Assembly (NCBI RefSeq): GCF_011927785.1
Contig: NZ_JAATJK010000001.1
Location: forward strand, 3,286,001-3,350,000
DNA from: Micromonospora profundi
GTDB taxonomy: Bacteria > Actinomycetota > Actinomycetes > Mycobacteriales > Micromonosporaceae
DNA: 64,000 nucleotides
Direction: 5' to 3'
Every line of letters starts with the position of its first letter. Position 1 is the stretch's first letter. The notes below the pieces were generated by a model that was not told where the DNA came from, made no database searches, and saw only the letters and a program-made list of their open reading frames with translations. Positions 25,944-34,996 of the stretch are shown piece by piece. A program made the position numbers and the translations under genes.

Positions 25944-28136
25944 ATGTCGGCCCCACGAAGAGGACGCGGACTTCCCCTGGCCACCGTCGTACTGACGGTC
26001 CTGGCCCTGCTCACTCCCGGGCCTCCGGCCGCCGCGGCTGAGGAGAAGTTCCAGCCGGCGGCCGAGGACGCCGTCCAGGACGGCTACGTCGTGGTCCTGG
26101 CAAAACCGAAGTCCGATGAGGAAACCGTCGAGCAGACCGCCGAACGGCTGCTGGCAACCTATCCGGGCAAGCTGGAGTTCACCTACCAGCACGTCCTGCG
26201 CGGCTTCGCGGTCACGACGACCCTGGAAACGGCGCACGCACTCAGCAAGGAGCCCGAGGTCGCGTACGTCGAGCAGCAGGTGGAGCTGGAGTTCCTCGGC
26301 GACCAGGTGGATGCGCCGTGGGGGCTGGACCTGAGCGACCAGCGCCGGGGGATGGACGACGTCTACCGCTGGGACTCGGACGGCTCGGGTGTGCACGTGT
26401 ACGTGGTCGACTCCGGTATCCGGCAGAGCCACCACGACTTCGAGGGTCGGGCCTCCGTTGACGTCTCGTTCGGCGATGCGGGCACCGGCCCCGGTGGTTC
26501 AGCCGACTGCAACGGCCACGGCACGACGATGGCGGGCGTGGTCGGCGGTCGGGTCCACGGGATGGCCAAGAGGGCCCGCCTGCACTCGGTGCGGATCGGT
26601 TGCCGCGCCGGCACCACGGCGGCCCTCCTCGCGGCCGTGGACTGGCTCGCCGTCAACGCGATCCGCCCGGCCGTGGCCAACTTCAGCTTCCGGTCGGCGC
26701 CCAGTACGGTGGTCGACGCGGCAGCCATCGAGCTGATCAGGCGTGGCATCACGGTGGTGGCGGCCGCCGGCCAGAGCAACGAGGACGCCTGCGGCTCCTC
26801 CCCAGCCAGGGTGCCTGCGGTCGTCACGGTCGCCGCTGTGCACGCGTTGAAGGACCGCACGGCAAGCTCCAACTGGGGCGGGTGTGTGGACCTGTTCGCC
26901 CCGGGTGAAAGCGTGCCGACCACGACGAATGCCAGCGACACCAGCACCGGACTGACCGGCGGAACCTCCATCGCGACCGCGCACGTCACGGGTGCGGTGG
27001 CCCGTTACCTCCAGCGTTTCCCGGGCGCCTCACCGGCACTGGTGGCGGCCACCCTGATCAACGAGGCGAGCCGGGACCGGGTCACCGACCACCGGGGCTC
27101 GCCCAACCGGGTGCTCTACACCGACGTCAACGGTCCGGGCAACGACGGTTTCGGACGTACCGGGGCGGATGTGAACGGCGACGGCCGCGACGACATCGTC
27201 ACCTTCGTACGTGGCACGCCCGCCGACGTCTGGGTGGCGCTCTCCACCGGGTCGAGCTTCGGCGCCGGGTCGAAGTGGCACGAGTACTTCGGCGCTGGTG
27301 AAGAGATCCCGATGGTCGGTGACGTCAACGGCGACGGCAGGGCCGACCTGATCACCTTCACCCGTGGCACCAGTGCCGACGTCTACGTGGCACTGTCGAC
27401 GGGATCGTCGTTCGGGCCGTCGCAGCGGTGGCACAGCTGGTTCGCCGCGTCCAACGAAACTCCGGCGGTCGGTGACTTCAACGGTGACGGCCGTGACGAC
27501 ATCGCGACCGTGACCCGGGGTGTCCTCGGCAGCCCCTCGGTCAACCGAACGGTGTACGTGGCGCTGTCGACCGGGACGGGCTTCGTCGGCACCACCGTGC
27601 GGTGGAGTGAGTCGTTCCTCGGCGGCGACGCGGTGCCGCTGGTCGGCGACTTCGACTGCGACGGGCGTGACGACCTGGCGGCCTTCGAGCGGGGTGGGGC
27701 CGGCCGGGTACTGGTCGCTTCCTCCCAGGGCTACCGGTTCGCGGGTGCGACGCTCTGGAGCTACCGCTTCGCTCTGGCCACCGCGGTACCGGCGGTCGGC
27801 GACTTCAACGGCGACGGCTGCGACGATGTGGCGGAGTTCTCCCGAGGTGACGCGCCGTTCGTCCGCGTCGCCCTCTCGATGGCCGGCTACTGGGCTACCC
27901 GGCTGTTCGGTGATCCAACTGTGTGGCACCACAACTTCGCCGGTGGCGTCGCGGTCCCCGGCGCGGGCGACTTCACCGGCGACGGGCGCTCCGATGTGAT
28001 CGCCTTCACCAGGGGCAGTGCCGCGGATGTCTTCGTCGCGCCGTCGACCTCGGCGGCGTTCTCGGCCGACGTTCGCAAGTGGAACGACTGGTTCGCCAAC
28101 GGCACGGAGGTGCCCATGCCGTCCGTGATGTGGTAG
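25944..28136 (+). CDS. Secreted S8 subtilisin-like peptidase with FG-GAP/VCBS repeats
   Basis: A 730-aa protein from ATG 25944 (CGGAGA upstream). Signal peptide, then an inhibitor I9-like propeptide (DGYVVVLAKPKSDEETVEQT, then TYQHVLRGFAV). The peptidase domain has the catalytic triad: Asp in VYVVDSGI, His in CNGHGTTMAG and Ser in GGTSIATAHVTG. From about residue 425 six repeats of some 50 residues each contain a calcium-binding D-x-N-G-D-G-x-D-D motif (DVNGDGRDDIVTF, DVNGDGRADLITF, DFNGDGRDDIATV, DFDCDGRDDLAAF, DFNGDGCDDVAEF, DFTGDGRSDVIAF), forming an integrin-like beta-propeller. It is an exported protease with a binding propeller; the substrate is unknown. Confidence 0.85.
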   Translation: MSAPRRGRGLPLATVVLTVLALLTPGPPAAAAEEKFQPAAEDAVQDGYVVVLAKPKSDEETVEQTAERLLATYPGKLEFTYQHVLRGFAVTTTLETAHALSKEPEVAYVEQQVELEFLGDQVDAPWGLDLSDQRRGMDDVYRWDSDGSGVHVYVVDSGIRQSHHDFEGRASVDVSFGDAGTGPGGSADCNGHGTTMAGVVGGRVHGMAKRARLHSVRIGCRAGTTAALLAAVDWLAVNAIRPAVANFSFRSAPSTVVDAAAIELIRRGITVVAAAGQSNEDACGSSPARVPAVVTVAAVHALKDRTASSNWGGCVDLFAPGESVPTTTNASDTSTGLTGGTSIATAHVTGAVARYLQRFPGASPALVAATLINEASRDRVTDHRGSPNRVLYTDVNGPGNDGFGRTGADVNGDGRDDIVTFVRGTPADVWVALSTGSSFGAGSKWHEYFGAGEEIPMVGDVNGDGRADLITFTRGTSADVYVALSTGSSFGPSQRWHSWFAASNETPAVGDFNGDGRDDIATVTRGVLGSPSVNRTVYVALSTGTGFVGTTVRWSESFLGGDAVPLVGDFDCDGRDDLAAFERGGAGRVLVASSQGYRFAGATLWSYRFALATAVPAVGDFNGDGCDDVAEFSRGDAPFVRVALSMAGYWATRLFGDPTVWHHNFAGGVAVPGAGDFTGDGRSDVIAFTRGSAADVFVAPSTSAAFSADVRKWNDWFANGTEVPMPSVMW

Positions 28137-28456
28137 TCCCGACGGGAATCACCTTTAGATCCACAGACCCGGGAACCACCTACCGTCGCTTGAGTGGACG
28201 TGCTGCTGCGCGGCGGGCCGGTGACGGCCCGTCGTCCACGGCGGCGGGGAGAACGCCCTGTGGTAGGCGTGCCGGTACAAGGTCACGTCCGAGGTAGCAC
28301 TCCGTCACGGACGTGATCAGCGGGTGTACCGACACCTTCCCGATTGCTGCAGCAGCACGGGCGAGGCTCCGAGGACAAATGTGAGTGACATTGTCGGATC
28401 CGACGCCCGTGTGGCCGTGCAGCTGCTCGGTCCGGGGCGCCAATGCGTTGATCGCC

Positions 28457-28681
28457 TCAGCTCGGGGCGGTGAAGGGCTGTGGCGCAGGGCTTCTCGCTC
28501 GGATGGTCATGCCGACGGCGGCGAATGCGCAACAGGTGGCGACGGCTGCGAGCAACGGCGTGTATCCGCCAACGGTGATGTCCAACCAGAACAATGCAGG
28601 GCAGGGCGACGGGTCACGGAACAGGCGGGCGGAGCCCGGAGAAGCTGTTGAAGCTCGACGAGCTGCGGCGGGACCTCGCAA
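28457..28681 (-). pseudogene. C-terminal fragment of a membrane protein, in a gene-poor stretch
   Basis: The 28137-28785 stretch lacks an intact gene. On the minus strand a GC3-rich frame ending at TGA 28457 reads LFRDPSPCPALFWLDITVGG, then YTPLLAAVATCCAFAAVGMT and IRARSP, one clear membrane helix with a positive tail. It has no start of its own and appears to be the end of a lost transporter or permease. On the plus strand, another short frame ends LRRDLATEFIQSVSGSPSAVG before a stop at 28755; it may also be a remnant. Confidence 0.35.
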
Positions 28682-28785
28682 CCGAGTTCATCCAGTCAGT
28701 GAGCGGCTCGCCGTCGGCGGTCGGCACTACGAAGTGCGGCCAGAAGAGCCGATAGCGGCACAGGGGGATGTCCCTATGGGTTCTG

Positions 28786-29055
28786 TCAAGCCGGGTGTTC
28801 GGCCTCGAACTCGGCTTTGCGGCGAACGACGTAGGTGGGCCAGTCGGATCGTGCGGCGAGGACATCGGTGATGGAAAGCTTGATGACGCCACAGTGGGAC
28901 AGCGAGCACCCTCTGGGACCGGACGCGTCGATGAGTGAGATGCCTGAAAGGTGGTCGCCCTCAACGTGGGTGCAGAGCACGGGGTGGAAGGCGCAGTCTT
29001 CGTAGATGTCGCCTGGGCGGATTGACCCGTGCTGGTCGGTGGGCATGGTTGGCAT
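28786..29055 (-). CDS. Small conserved hypothetical protein
   Basis: An 89-aa protein from ATG 29055 (ATG 29046 and GTG 29067 are alternatives; none has a good ribosome-binding site). It reads SIRPGDIYEDCAFHPVLCTH, then GDHLSGISLIDASGPRGCSL and SHCGVIKLSITDVLAARSDW. Similar small proteins with the I-R-P-G-D-x-Y-E-D-C start are, to my recollection, common in Micromonosporaceae. Cysteines and histidines hint at metal binding, but no known motif fits. Its upstream side is occupied by IS110 debris, whose stop lies 9 nt before the ATG, so the native promoter may be lost. Confidence 0.6.
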   Translation of the reverse strand: MPTMPTDQHGSIRPGDIYEDCAFHPVLCTHVEGDHLSGISLIDASGPRGCSLSHCGVIKLSITDVLAARSDWPTYVVRRKAEFEAEHPA

Positions 29056-29063
29056 TGTCGCTG

Positions 29064-29486
29064 TCACGTGGCTCGCGGTTGGTAGGGGGTCTTGGTGCGC
29101 GGCATGGCGAACAGGACGTCGACGCGGCGTCGGGCGAGGCAGATCAGGGCAGCGTTGTGGCGTTAGCACCACCGCGTCGGCGTGGTCGGACTTCTTGCGA
29201 GACACCGAGTACCGCTCCCGATAGCGCGCCACCGCCATCGGGTTGATCGCGTACACCCGACGTCCGCTCGCACGCAGCGCCGCGACCAGCAGCCCGCGTG
29301 GGGCTCGATCGCCACCGGGATCGACTGGTCGACGCTGTCGCCGGCAGCAGCCAGCATCTCCACCAGCGTGGTGTATCCGTCCACGTCGTCACCGATACGC
29401 GCCTTGGCAACCAACTGGCCACGCTCGTCGATCAAAGCGATCTCGTGATGCCGTTCCGCCCAATCGATGCCGCAGTACACCGTCAA
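29064..29486 (-). mobile_element. IS110-family element remnant with internal deletion
   Basis: On the minus strand from 29486 the frame begins VYCGIDWAERHHEIALIDE (first catalytic Asp of the DEDD domain) and runs to VAIEP, where a one-base shift leads to VYAINPMAVARYRERYSVSR and KKSDHADAVVL. The following bases jump to the element's far C-terminus, ALICLARRRVDVLFAM and RTKTPYQP, ending TGA 29066-29064. Some 270 codons of the middle are gone. The element cannot move. Confidence 0.7.
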
Positions 29487-30103
29487 CTCGTATCCCTTCC
29501 CACCTGCCTGGTCAGTTGCACAACCCTGGCGGAAACGCGCGGCGCCCTAATGACGAGGCTCTGTGGCCTACCCTCCGATGAGCCGTTCGCGATCCCAGCG
29601 ACCCGCACGGTCCCGGTCTTCGCAGTCAGAGCTCGTCGGCTCCCGGTATGCGAGGTGTTCGCCGTGCGGGCGGGCTGTAACCACGATCAACATCTTGCCA
29701 AGGTCATGAGGTGGTCCGGCATTGCCGAGATCCGCCGGTCTTGCACGAGACCTGAAGCGGTCCAGAGGTGTGCAGGCATGTCCTCGACGAGCCGGACCAC
29801 CACACGAACGGCTCGCCGAGCCCACGCTGCCGATCTTCTTGAAGACCTTCAGAGGCCAGGTAACGGGCAGGCATCCCGTGGACCACGGCGGGCCGTTCGG
29901 GACTCATTAGGTAACGGGACATGTCCTGTCTGTCCGAAATCGCCTGCCGTCAAGAGGTCCAGCAGCGACCACAGCGACGCCGATGCAGTACGCCTACCAG
30001 GCGATTCACCGCAGAGGCAACCAAGATCGGCTCGCAAAACCACCCGAGTTAAGGGTTCCAGCAGCGCCTCACGCGCCACTTCATCGAGCCAGAACAACAA
30101 ATT
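29487..30103. other. Gene-poor stretch before tRNA-Pro copy 3
   Basis: No frame in these 617 bp carries a recognisable domain or a ribosome-binding site. The word AGGTAACGGG occurs twice (about 29858 and 29909). It probably is decayed DNA between the IS110 remnant and the att-like repeat. Confidence 0.4.
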
Positions 30104-30140
30104 GAGGGTTTCCGCAAGTCACTGACCTGCGGAAACCCTC
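30104..30140 (-). terminator. Intrinsic terminator of the tRNA-Pro 3' fragment
   Basis: A perfect 13-bp inverted repeat (GAGGGTTTCCGCA / TGCGGAAACCCTC) with an 11-nt loop. On the minus strand it follows the tRNA-Pro 3' end by 5 nt and is followed by AATTTGTTGTTC, a T-rich tail. It is the natural end of the tRNA transcript carried along with the att segment. Copies 1 and 2 have weaker hairpins in the same position. Confidence 0.75.
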
Positions 30141-30145
30141 TCGCT

Positions 30146-30188
30146 GTCGGGACGGCCGGATTCGAACCGACGACCCCTTGACCCCCAG
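30146..30188 (-). repeat. tRNA-Pro(GGG) 3' half, copy 3 (att-like)
   Basis: Third exact copy of the 43-bp anticodon-loop-to-acceptor segment. It marks the right end of the 10-kb module that starts at copy 2 and the left end of the defence island. As in the other copies, the 5' half of the tRNA is replaced by element DNA, so the intact tRNA-Pro gene must lie elsewhere if it survives. Confidence 0.8.
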
Positions 30189-30212
30189 TAGTCCGGTGGC
30201 CCAGCGGCATGC

Positions 30213-30420
30213 TCACGCAAGTTTGTCCAGGTCGTCGACAGTGTAAACCAGCCGAGTATAGGGGTCGTCGCAACACTCCCCCGGCAGCGCCGCGCCGAGT
30301 ACGGCCTGCAGGCGCTCGGCAACCGCAGCTTGCTGGCGAACCCGGGGACGAGACAGATCCGGGACCGTCTCGATCTTATCAAGCAGCGTGAGGCCCGGCG
30401 CCCGTTGGCTCCCAGCCTGC
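30213..30420 (-). pseudogene. C-terminal remnant of an att-adjacent gene (copy B)
   Basis: Ends at TGA 30215-30213. The frame reads LLDKIETVPDLSRPRVRQQA, then AVAERLQAVLGAALPGECCD and DPYTRLVYTVDDLDKLA, a helical C-terminus paralogous to the one at 20232. The frame stays open to 30605, but the upstream part (LPSTCTTAASAGRPRSS) looks non-native. The family is not recognised; its fixed position beside att suggests an integration/excision or element-maintenance gene. Confidence 0.45.
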
Positions 30421-30639
30421 TGGCGGAGGAGTGCTTGACGCCGTTGACCCCGTCGGCGCGTGAAACCTTTCGCATATGCTGGTGACCGCACCAGCGAAGA
30501 GCGGGGCCGCCCCGCGCTGGCCGCCGTGGTGCACGTTGACGGCAACACGCGGCTGCGCCAGCACTTCCCGCGAAGTCCGAGCATCTGGGCGGCCTCCTCC
30601 CACATCAGTCGGTGATTACATGTCCAACATGGAGAAGCC

Positions 30640-32079
30640 GTGCAGACCCCGCCCGAGTTGATCGCGTTGTGCCCGGAGGCCGGGTCGCCGCGGCAGGCCG
30701 CTGCGCTGGTGTCGCAGCTCGGTGGCGCGCCGCTGCTGTGCCGGCTGGCCGGCGCCTATCTGGCGAGGGCGCAGGAGGGCCGTGCTGAGGAGCCGATGCT
30801 CGGCACCTTCACCGGGTATCGGACCGAGGTGCTGATGCGGGCGGGTGCGGGGCCGCGGCGGGACGCCGTGATCGGACTGGCATTGGAACGGCTGGACGAC
30901 GACGGGCTGGGGCAGGCGCACACGCTCCTGCGGCTGTTCGGCGTCCTGCCGGATGCGCCAGTGCCGTACCAACTGTTGCTGGACCCGGCGCTGCTGGCCG
31001 AATCGGAGCTGTTCGCGGGCCTGACCGGGCCGCATCTGGAGGCGTTGATCGACGGGCTGGTCGGGCTGGCGCTGGTCGAGAGGACCGCGGCGGGGGAACT
31101 GTCGCTCGATTCGGAGATCCGCGAATTCGCCAACCACGACGGTGAAGACTCGGGTCAGCGGCCGGCGCACGTCGCGCTGCTGGCGAAACTGATCATCCGC
31201 TCGCCGCGTTGCGAGGTGGCGGCCGCGGCTGCTCACGTCTTCCGGATCGCGGCCGAGGAGAGCGGTGATCCAGGCGAGGTCGATGTGTTGGCCGACGCAT
31301 GCCTGCTCGTCGGTGACGCGCTGGCCTCGGACGGGCGGTTCGGCGAGGCGCGGGTGATCGGTGAGGCCGTGGTCGCGGGCACGCGGCGACTGCTCGGGCC
31401 GACCCATCACCGCACGCTGTTCGGCACCACGTTCCTCGCCAGCTGGACCGGGGACGCGGGGGACCCGGCTGCCGCTCACGAGCTGCTCTGCGAAGTCGCT
31501 GCCGCCTACGGGCCGATACCCGATACGGACAGCCTCGTCGCATTCGCCAACCGAGCGTACTGGGCAGCCAAGTCCGGAGACGTCGTCGCAGCCCGCGACG
31601 CGTACGCGGAACTGGTGCCGTTGCGGACGCTGATGGCCCGACCGGATGACCCAGAGCTACTGGTCGACCGCACGGAACTGGCCCGGTGGACAGGCGCGGC
31701 TGGAGATGCGGTCTCGGCCCGGAACGCGTTCGCGGATTTGATGCCCCTGTTGACCCGGTTGCTCGGACCGGACGACCCGGAATTCCTGAACCTGCGCGCG
31801 GAGTTCGCGCGCTGGACCGGCCTGGCCGGGGATGCCGCCACTGCCCGCGACGCGTTCGCGGAGCTGGTCAGGCTCAGGACGCGGCTGGCTGTCCCGGACG
31901 ATGTGGACCTGCTGTTCTATCGCGGCGAACTCGCGCACTGGACCGGTACGGCCGGGGACGCGGCAGACGCGCACGCCATGCTCATCGGGCTGCTCCCCGA
32001 TTTCGTGCGGGCGATCGGCACGGACGCCGAGGATGTCGTGGCGCTCCGGAAGGCGATCATCCGGTGGGGGGAAAAGTGA
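30640..32079 (+). CDS. NB-ARC/TPR (STAND) protein, apparently 5' truncated
   Basis: A 479-aa frame from GTG 30640. Residues about 20-45 (QAAALVSQLGGAPLLCRLAG) match the GxP or GLPLA segment of NB-ARC ATPases, which normally lies about 170 residues after the P-loop. Then comes the winged-helix-like part (AHTLLRLFGVLPDAPVPYQL) and from residue 215 a row of some five to six TPR-like repeats of about 45 residues (ELARWTGAAGDAVSARNAFA, EFARWTGLAGDAATARDAFA, ELAHWTGTAGDAADAHAML). The nucleotide-binding half is absent from this frame and the DNA before it is unrelated debris. It is therefore likely a remnant of a signalling STAND sensor. It converges with, and overlaps by 23 bp, the first CHAT gene. 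Confidence 0.6.
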   Translation: MQTPPELIALCPEAGSPRQAAALVSQLGGAPLLCRLAGAYLARAQEGRAEEPMLGTFTGYRTEVLMRAGAGPRRDAVIGLALERLDDDGLGQAHTLLRLFGVLPDAPVPYQLLLDPALLAESELFAGLTGPHLEALIDGLVGLALVERTAAGELSLDSEIREFANHDGEDSGQRPAHVALLAKLIIRSPRCEVAAAAAHVFRIAAEESGDPGEVDVLADACLLVGDALASDGRFGEARVIGEAVVAGTRRLLGPTHHRTLFGTTFLASWTGDAGDPAAAHELLCEVAAAYGPIPDTDSLVAFANRAYWAAKSGDVVAARDAYAELVPLRTLMARPDDPELLVDRTELARWTGAAGDAVSARNAFADLMPLLTRLLGPDDPEFLNLRAEFARWTGLAGDAATARDAFAELVRLRTRLAVPDDVDLLFYRGELAHWTGTAGDAADAHAMLIGLLPDFVRAIGTDAEDVVALRKAIIRWGEK

Positions 32080-34996
32080 CCTCGGCGTCCGGCCCGACGT
32101 GCACGTACGCCGCCCAGCAGGACGGCCGTCCCCGATATCGCTCCCGGAGGGCCAGGATGGCGGCGTTCACGGCGTGGGCCGGCCGCCCATGGTGCAACCC
32201 TCCGTAGATCAGCCGTGCGGCGCGGCCCGCAACCGAGTCGGGAACCGGCCAGTACGTGGCGATGACGTGGGCGAATCCGGCCAGTTGCAGCGCCGACGCG
32301 ATGTGGATGTTCTCGTCCGGTAGGCGCGCACCGCCCTGGAGAGTTGAGCAGGCAGACAAGTAGGCCAGGGTACGTGACTTCCTCACCCCGGCCGGTTGGC
32401 GGAGGAGTTCGCGAACCCGCAGCGGGCCATCGTGCAGCGTGAGGTAGCTGTCCGATGGCCGGGCGGCGTCCGCCGTCGCGTGGCCGGCGAAGTGCACCCA
32501 GTCGGCGTCGGCGAACAGGTCCCGTACCCGGGGCGTGGTGGCGTCCTGTCCCGACACCAGTTCGGCGGCTGCGCCGAGGCGGCGATGTACCTCGTCCGCC
32601 TCACGGAGCGAGGCGGGCAGTCCCGGACGGTGCGGGTCGTCCGGTGCCACCACTGCAGCCCACTGCGGCACCGGGTGCGTGCCGACGGCCGTCAGGCTGC
32701 GCAGCGTGGGTGCATAGGAGCTCACGACGCGATGCGGCGCGGAACGGATCGTGTCATCGTGACCGGCAGCATGGATCGGCAGGAAGGAGAGCGCGCCGGT
32801 TGGCATCCACCAGACGTGGCCGGTGGGGTCAACCCGGTCGAGGTGGTCGAGGACGGGACCGGCGATCGTGTCCCAGAGCCAGCCGAGCGTCTCCATTAGG
32901 CCGGCGTCGGTGGGCCGGATCGACGCCGCGGCATGCCGCGTGATGTCTTCGCTCGTGAGGTTGGGGAGCGGGAGGTGGTGGGTCGAGGTGCCGTTCACCA
33001 GGAGCGCGTCACACCGGTGAGCAGCCACGTTGATGATCACGACCGTGCCGAGGCCGAGCCCGGCCCGCAGGTCGCCGATGCGCGGCGGACGAAGGAAGCG
33101 TTCCAGGCCGGGCGTGCGGTGGATCTCCGCGAGGATTGCGTCGCGTTCCCGCACCGCGCGGTGCCGGTCGTAGACGGCGGATCGCTCGTTGCGGTGCGAC
33201 GCCTCGATCAGGTCGTGGGCCGCGCCGAGGCGTTCCGCGAGATCGGATGCGCTGGCGCGCACCTTGTCCGTGTCGGCCCATCTGCTTAGTGCCTGGGCAT
33301 AGAGCACTCCCCTGCCCTGTTCCAGGATTTCGACGGCACCGTCCGGGTCGCCGAGTTCGAGTGCGCAGGCGGCTGCGGTGGTGGCCAGCGCAGGGAATTG
33401 TGATATCAGGCGTTCCTGGTCGTCACGGTCGAGGCCGGCCCAGGCGACGAGGTCAAGCAGCTCAACGGCCCGGCCCAGCGCGTTCCGGGCATTGGGCCAG
33501 TCCGCGGCACGCGCCCGCAGGTGGCCGAGGTTCTGGGCGGCCATGGCGCGGGACAGTGCGGGCGCCAGCTGGGTGTTGGCGAGTCGGGTGTACGTCGCGG
33601 CGGCCTCCTCCAGGTCGCCGGGGCCGTCCCGCAGCTCTCTGGCGGCACCGAGGTTGAGCAGCGTGTCAGCGAGTTCTGGATCGTCGGGGCCTATGCCGGT
33701 GGTCGCCTGGGTGAGCACCTGGACGGCCTCGTCGATGCCGGGTCCGAAACGGGCACTGGCCAGCAGCACCGCGCCGAGGTTGGCCCGGTGTGCCCGGTGT
33801 TCAGGCCGCTCGGCCGGGGTTAGCGCGGCGGCGGCCCGGAGCAGGTCCGCCGCACGGTGCAGCGACTGCGGGTCGTTGGCGCCGACGCCTTTGCGGTGCA
33901 GCGCGTTGGCCAGTCCGGCGAGGTGGGCGGGCCGTTCCGGATCACCGGCGACCACCTCCTCCAGCTCCCGCACCGCCTCGTCGAGCGCGTCGGTGTCCAT
34001 GACCGCCTCGAACCGGTTCCGGAGCGCGCCGGCGCGGTTCACCCGGTACGCGTCCCGGTCGGGATGACCGGCCGGGAGCAATCGGACGGCGTCGGCCCAG
34101 TCGCGGATCGCCTCGTCGAGGGCGGCGAGGGCACCGGTGGCGGCGAACGTGAGCCGGCCGGCGATGGCGAGCTGGTTGAGGTAGATCGGCCGGTCGGGGT
34201 CGTCGGGCGGCACCCTGCGCAGGCTGCGGCGCAGACGGCGAGCTGCCTCCGCCGCCGAGGTCCGGTCACCGGTGAAGATGGCGCGGCCGAGGAGCGCGCG
34301 TGCCAGCCCCGACGTGCAGCCGGGTACGGCGGGGTCGTCTGCGGGTACGAGGGCGCAGGCGGTCTGGCCCTCATCGACGGCTCCGTCGAGGTGGTCCCGG
34401 TTACCGGTGAGTTCCCAGGCCGCCATCAGGGCGCTACTGGTGTTGCTGAGGATCCGGGCCCGCGACGATGGCAGGCGCAGAGCAGCGTCGCCGGCGGTCC
34501 GCGCTGCGGCGAGCAGTTCGGGGAGCAGTGTGACGTCGCCGGTACGTTCCAATTGACGCATCAGACCGAGCCCGAGGTTGGCGTGGGCGGCGAGGTGACC
34601 GGGTAGGTCGGCGGCGGCGGAGCGCAGGAGCGGTAATGCATCGTCGAGAGCCTCGGGCCGGTGGGTGCGCTCGCTCTCCCGGACGAGGCACATGCCGAGG
34701 TGGGTGCGCCAGAGTGGTGCCTGCGCATGGTCACCCCGAGCCAGGGCCACGCCGTACGCCCGCTGGGCGGCGGGCAGCGGCCCCGGGTCGACGGTTCTCT
34801 CGGAGAGCAGGTAGAGCGCATAGCCAAGTTCCGCGGCCCGGGTGGCCGGCGCCGTGCCGAGGTCGGTCAGCGCCGTCAGCCGATGCACCGCGCGGGCTAG
34901 TGTCGAGGCGTCGCCATCGCGGTGCGCCCGCTGGGCCAGCTCCATAACCGCCGGGAACTCGTCCGGGCCATCGACATCGAACTGATCGGCGGTCAT
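32057..34996 (-). CDS. TPR-CHAT (caspase-like) protein 1
   Basis: A 979-aa protein from ATG 34996. Residues 1-560 are helical repeats of TPR type (AARRLRRSLRRVPPDDPDRP, YLNQLAIAGRLTFAATGALA and similar). Residues about 640-979 are a CHAT protease domain, with the catalytic His in DWVHFAGHATADA (about 836) and Cys in LAYLSACSTLQGG (about 882), followed by the usual GARLPDENIHIASALQLAGF. CHAT proteins are clan CD peptidases related to caspases and separases; with TPR sensors they act in defence and programmed death. It is divergent from the TM-macro gene, with 336 bp between them, so it may be a separately controlled arm of the same island. Confidence 0.85.
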   Translation of the reverse strand: MTADQFDVDGPDEFPAVMELAQRAHRDGDASTLARAVHRLTALTDLGTAPATRAAELGYALYLLSERTVDPGPLPAAQRAYGVALARGDHAQAPLWRTHLGMCLVRESERTHRPEALDDALPLLRSAAADLPGHLAAHANLGLGLMRQLERTGDVTLLPELLAAARTAGDAALRLPSSRARILSNTSSALMAAWELTGNRDHLDGAVDEGQTACALVPADDPAVPGCTSGLARALLGRAIFTGDRTSAAEAARRLRRSLRRVPPDDPDRPIYLNQLAIAGRLTFAATGALAALDEAIRDWADAVRLLPAGHPDRDAYRVNRAGALRNRFEAVMDTDALDEAVRELEEVVAGDPERPAHLAGLANALHRKGVGANDPQSLHRAADLLRAAAALTPAERPEHRAHRANLGAVLLASARFGPGIDEAVQVLTQATTGIGPDDPELADTLLNLGAARELRDGPGDLEEAAATYTRLANTQLAPALSRAMAAQNLGHLRARAADWPNARNALGRAVELLDLVAWAGLDRDDQERLISQFPALATTAAACALELGDPDGAVEILEQGRGVLYAQALSRWADTDKVRASASDLAERLGAAHDLIEASHRNERSAVYDRHRAVRERDAILAEIHRTPGLERFLRPPRIGDLRAGLGLGTVVIINVAAHRCDALLVNGTSTHHLPLPNLTSEDITRHAAASIRPTDAGLMETLGWLWDTIAGPVLDHLDRVDPTGHVWWMPTGALSFLPIHAAGHDDTIRSAPHRVVSSYAPTLRSLTAVGTHPVPQWAAVVAPDDPHRPGLPASLREADEVHRRLGAAAELVSGQDATTPRVRDLFADADWVHFAGHATADAARPSDSYLTLHDGPLRVRELLRQPAGVRKSRTLAYLSACSTLQGGARLPDENIHIASALQLAGFAHVIATYWPVPDSVAGRAARLIYGGLHHGRPAHAVNAAILALRERYRGRPSCWAAYVHVGPDAEVTFPPTG

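Noticed and set aside
29568..29922. Two minus-strand frames of 72 and 85 codons
   Set aside because: No motif, no ribosome-binding site and poor codon pattern; left as part of a gene-poor stretch.
18231..30188. Three copies of a 43-bp repeat, considered as CRISPR or dispersed IS ends
   Set aside because: Spacings are 1.9 and 10 kb and the sequence is the 3' half of a tRNA-Pro gene; no spacer array or transposase belongs to it.
30480..30600. Carbamoyltransferase C-terminal-like peptide (V-V-H-V-D-G-N-T-R-L)
   Set aside because: Only some 20 residues match and the frame has no start or stop that fits; too short to call.
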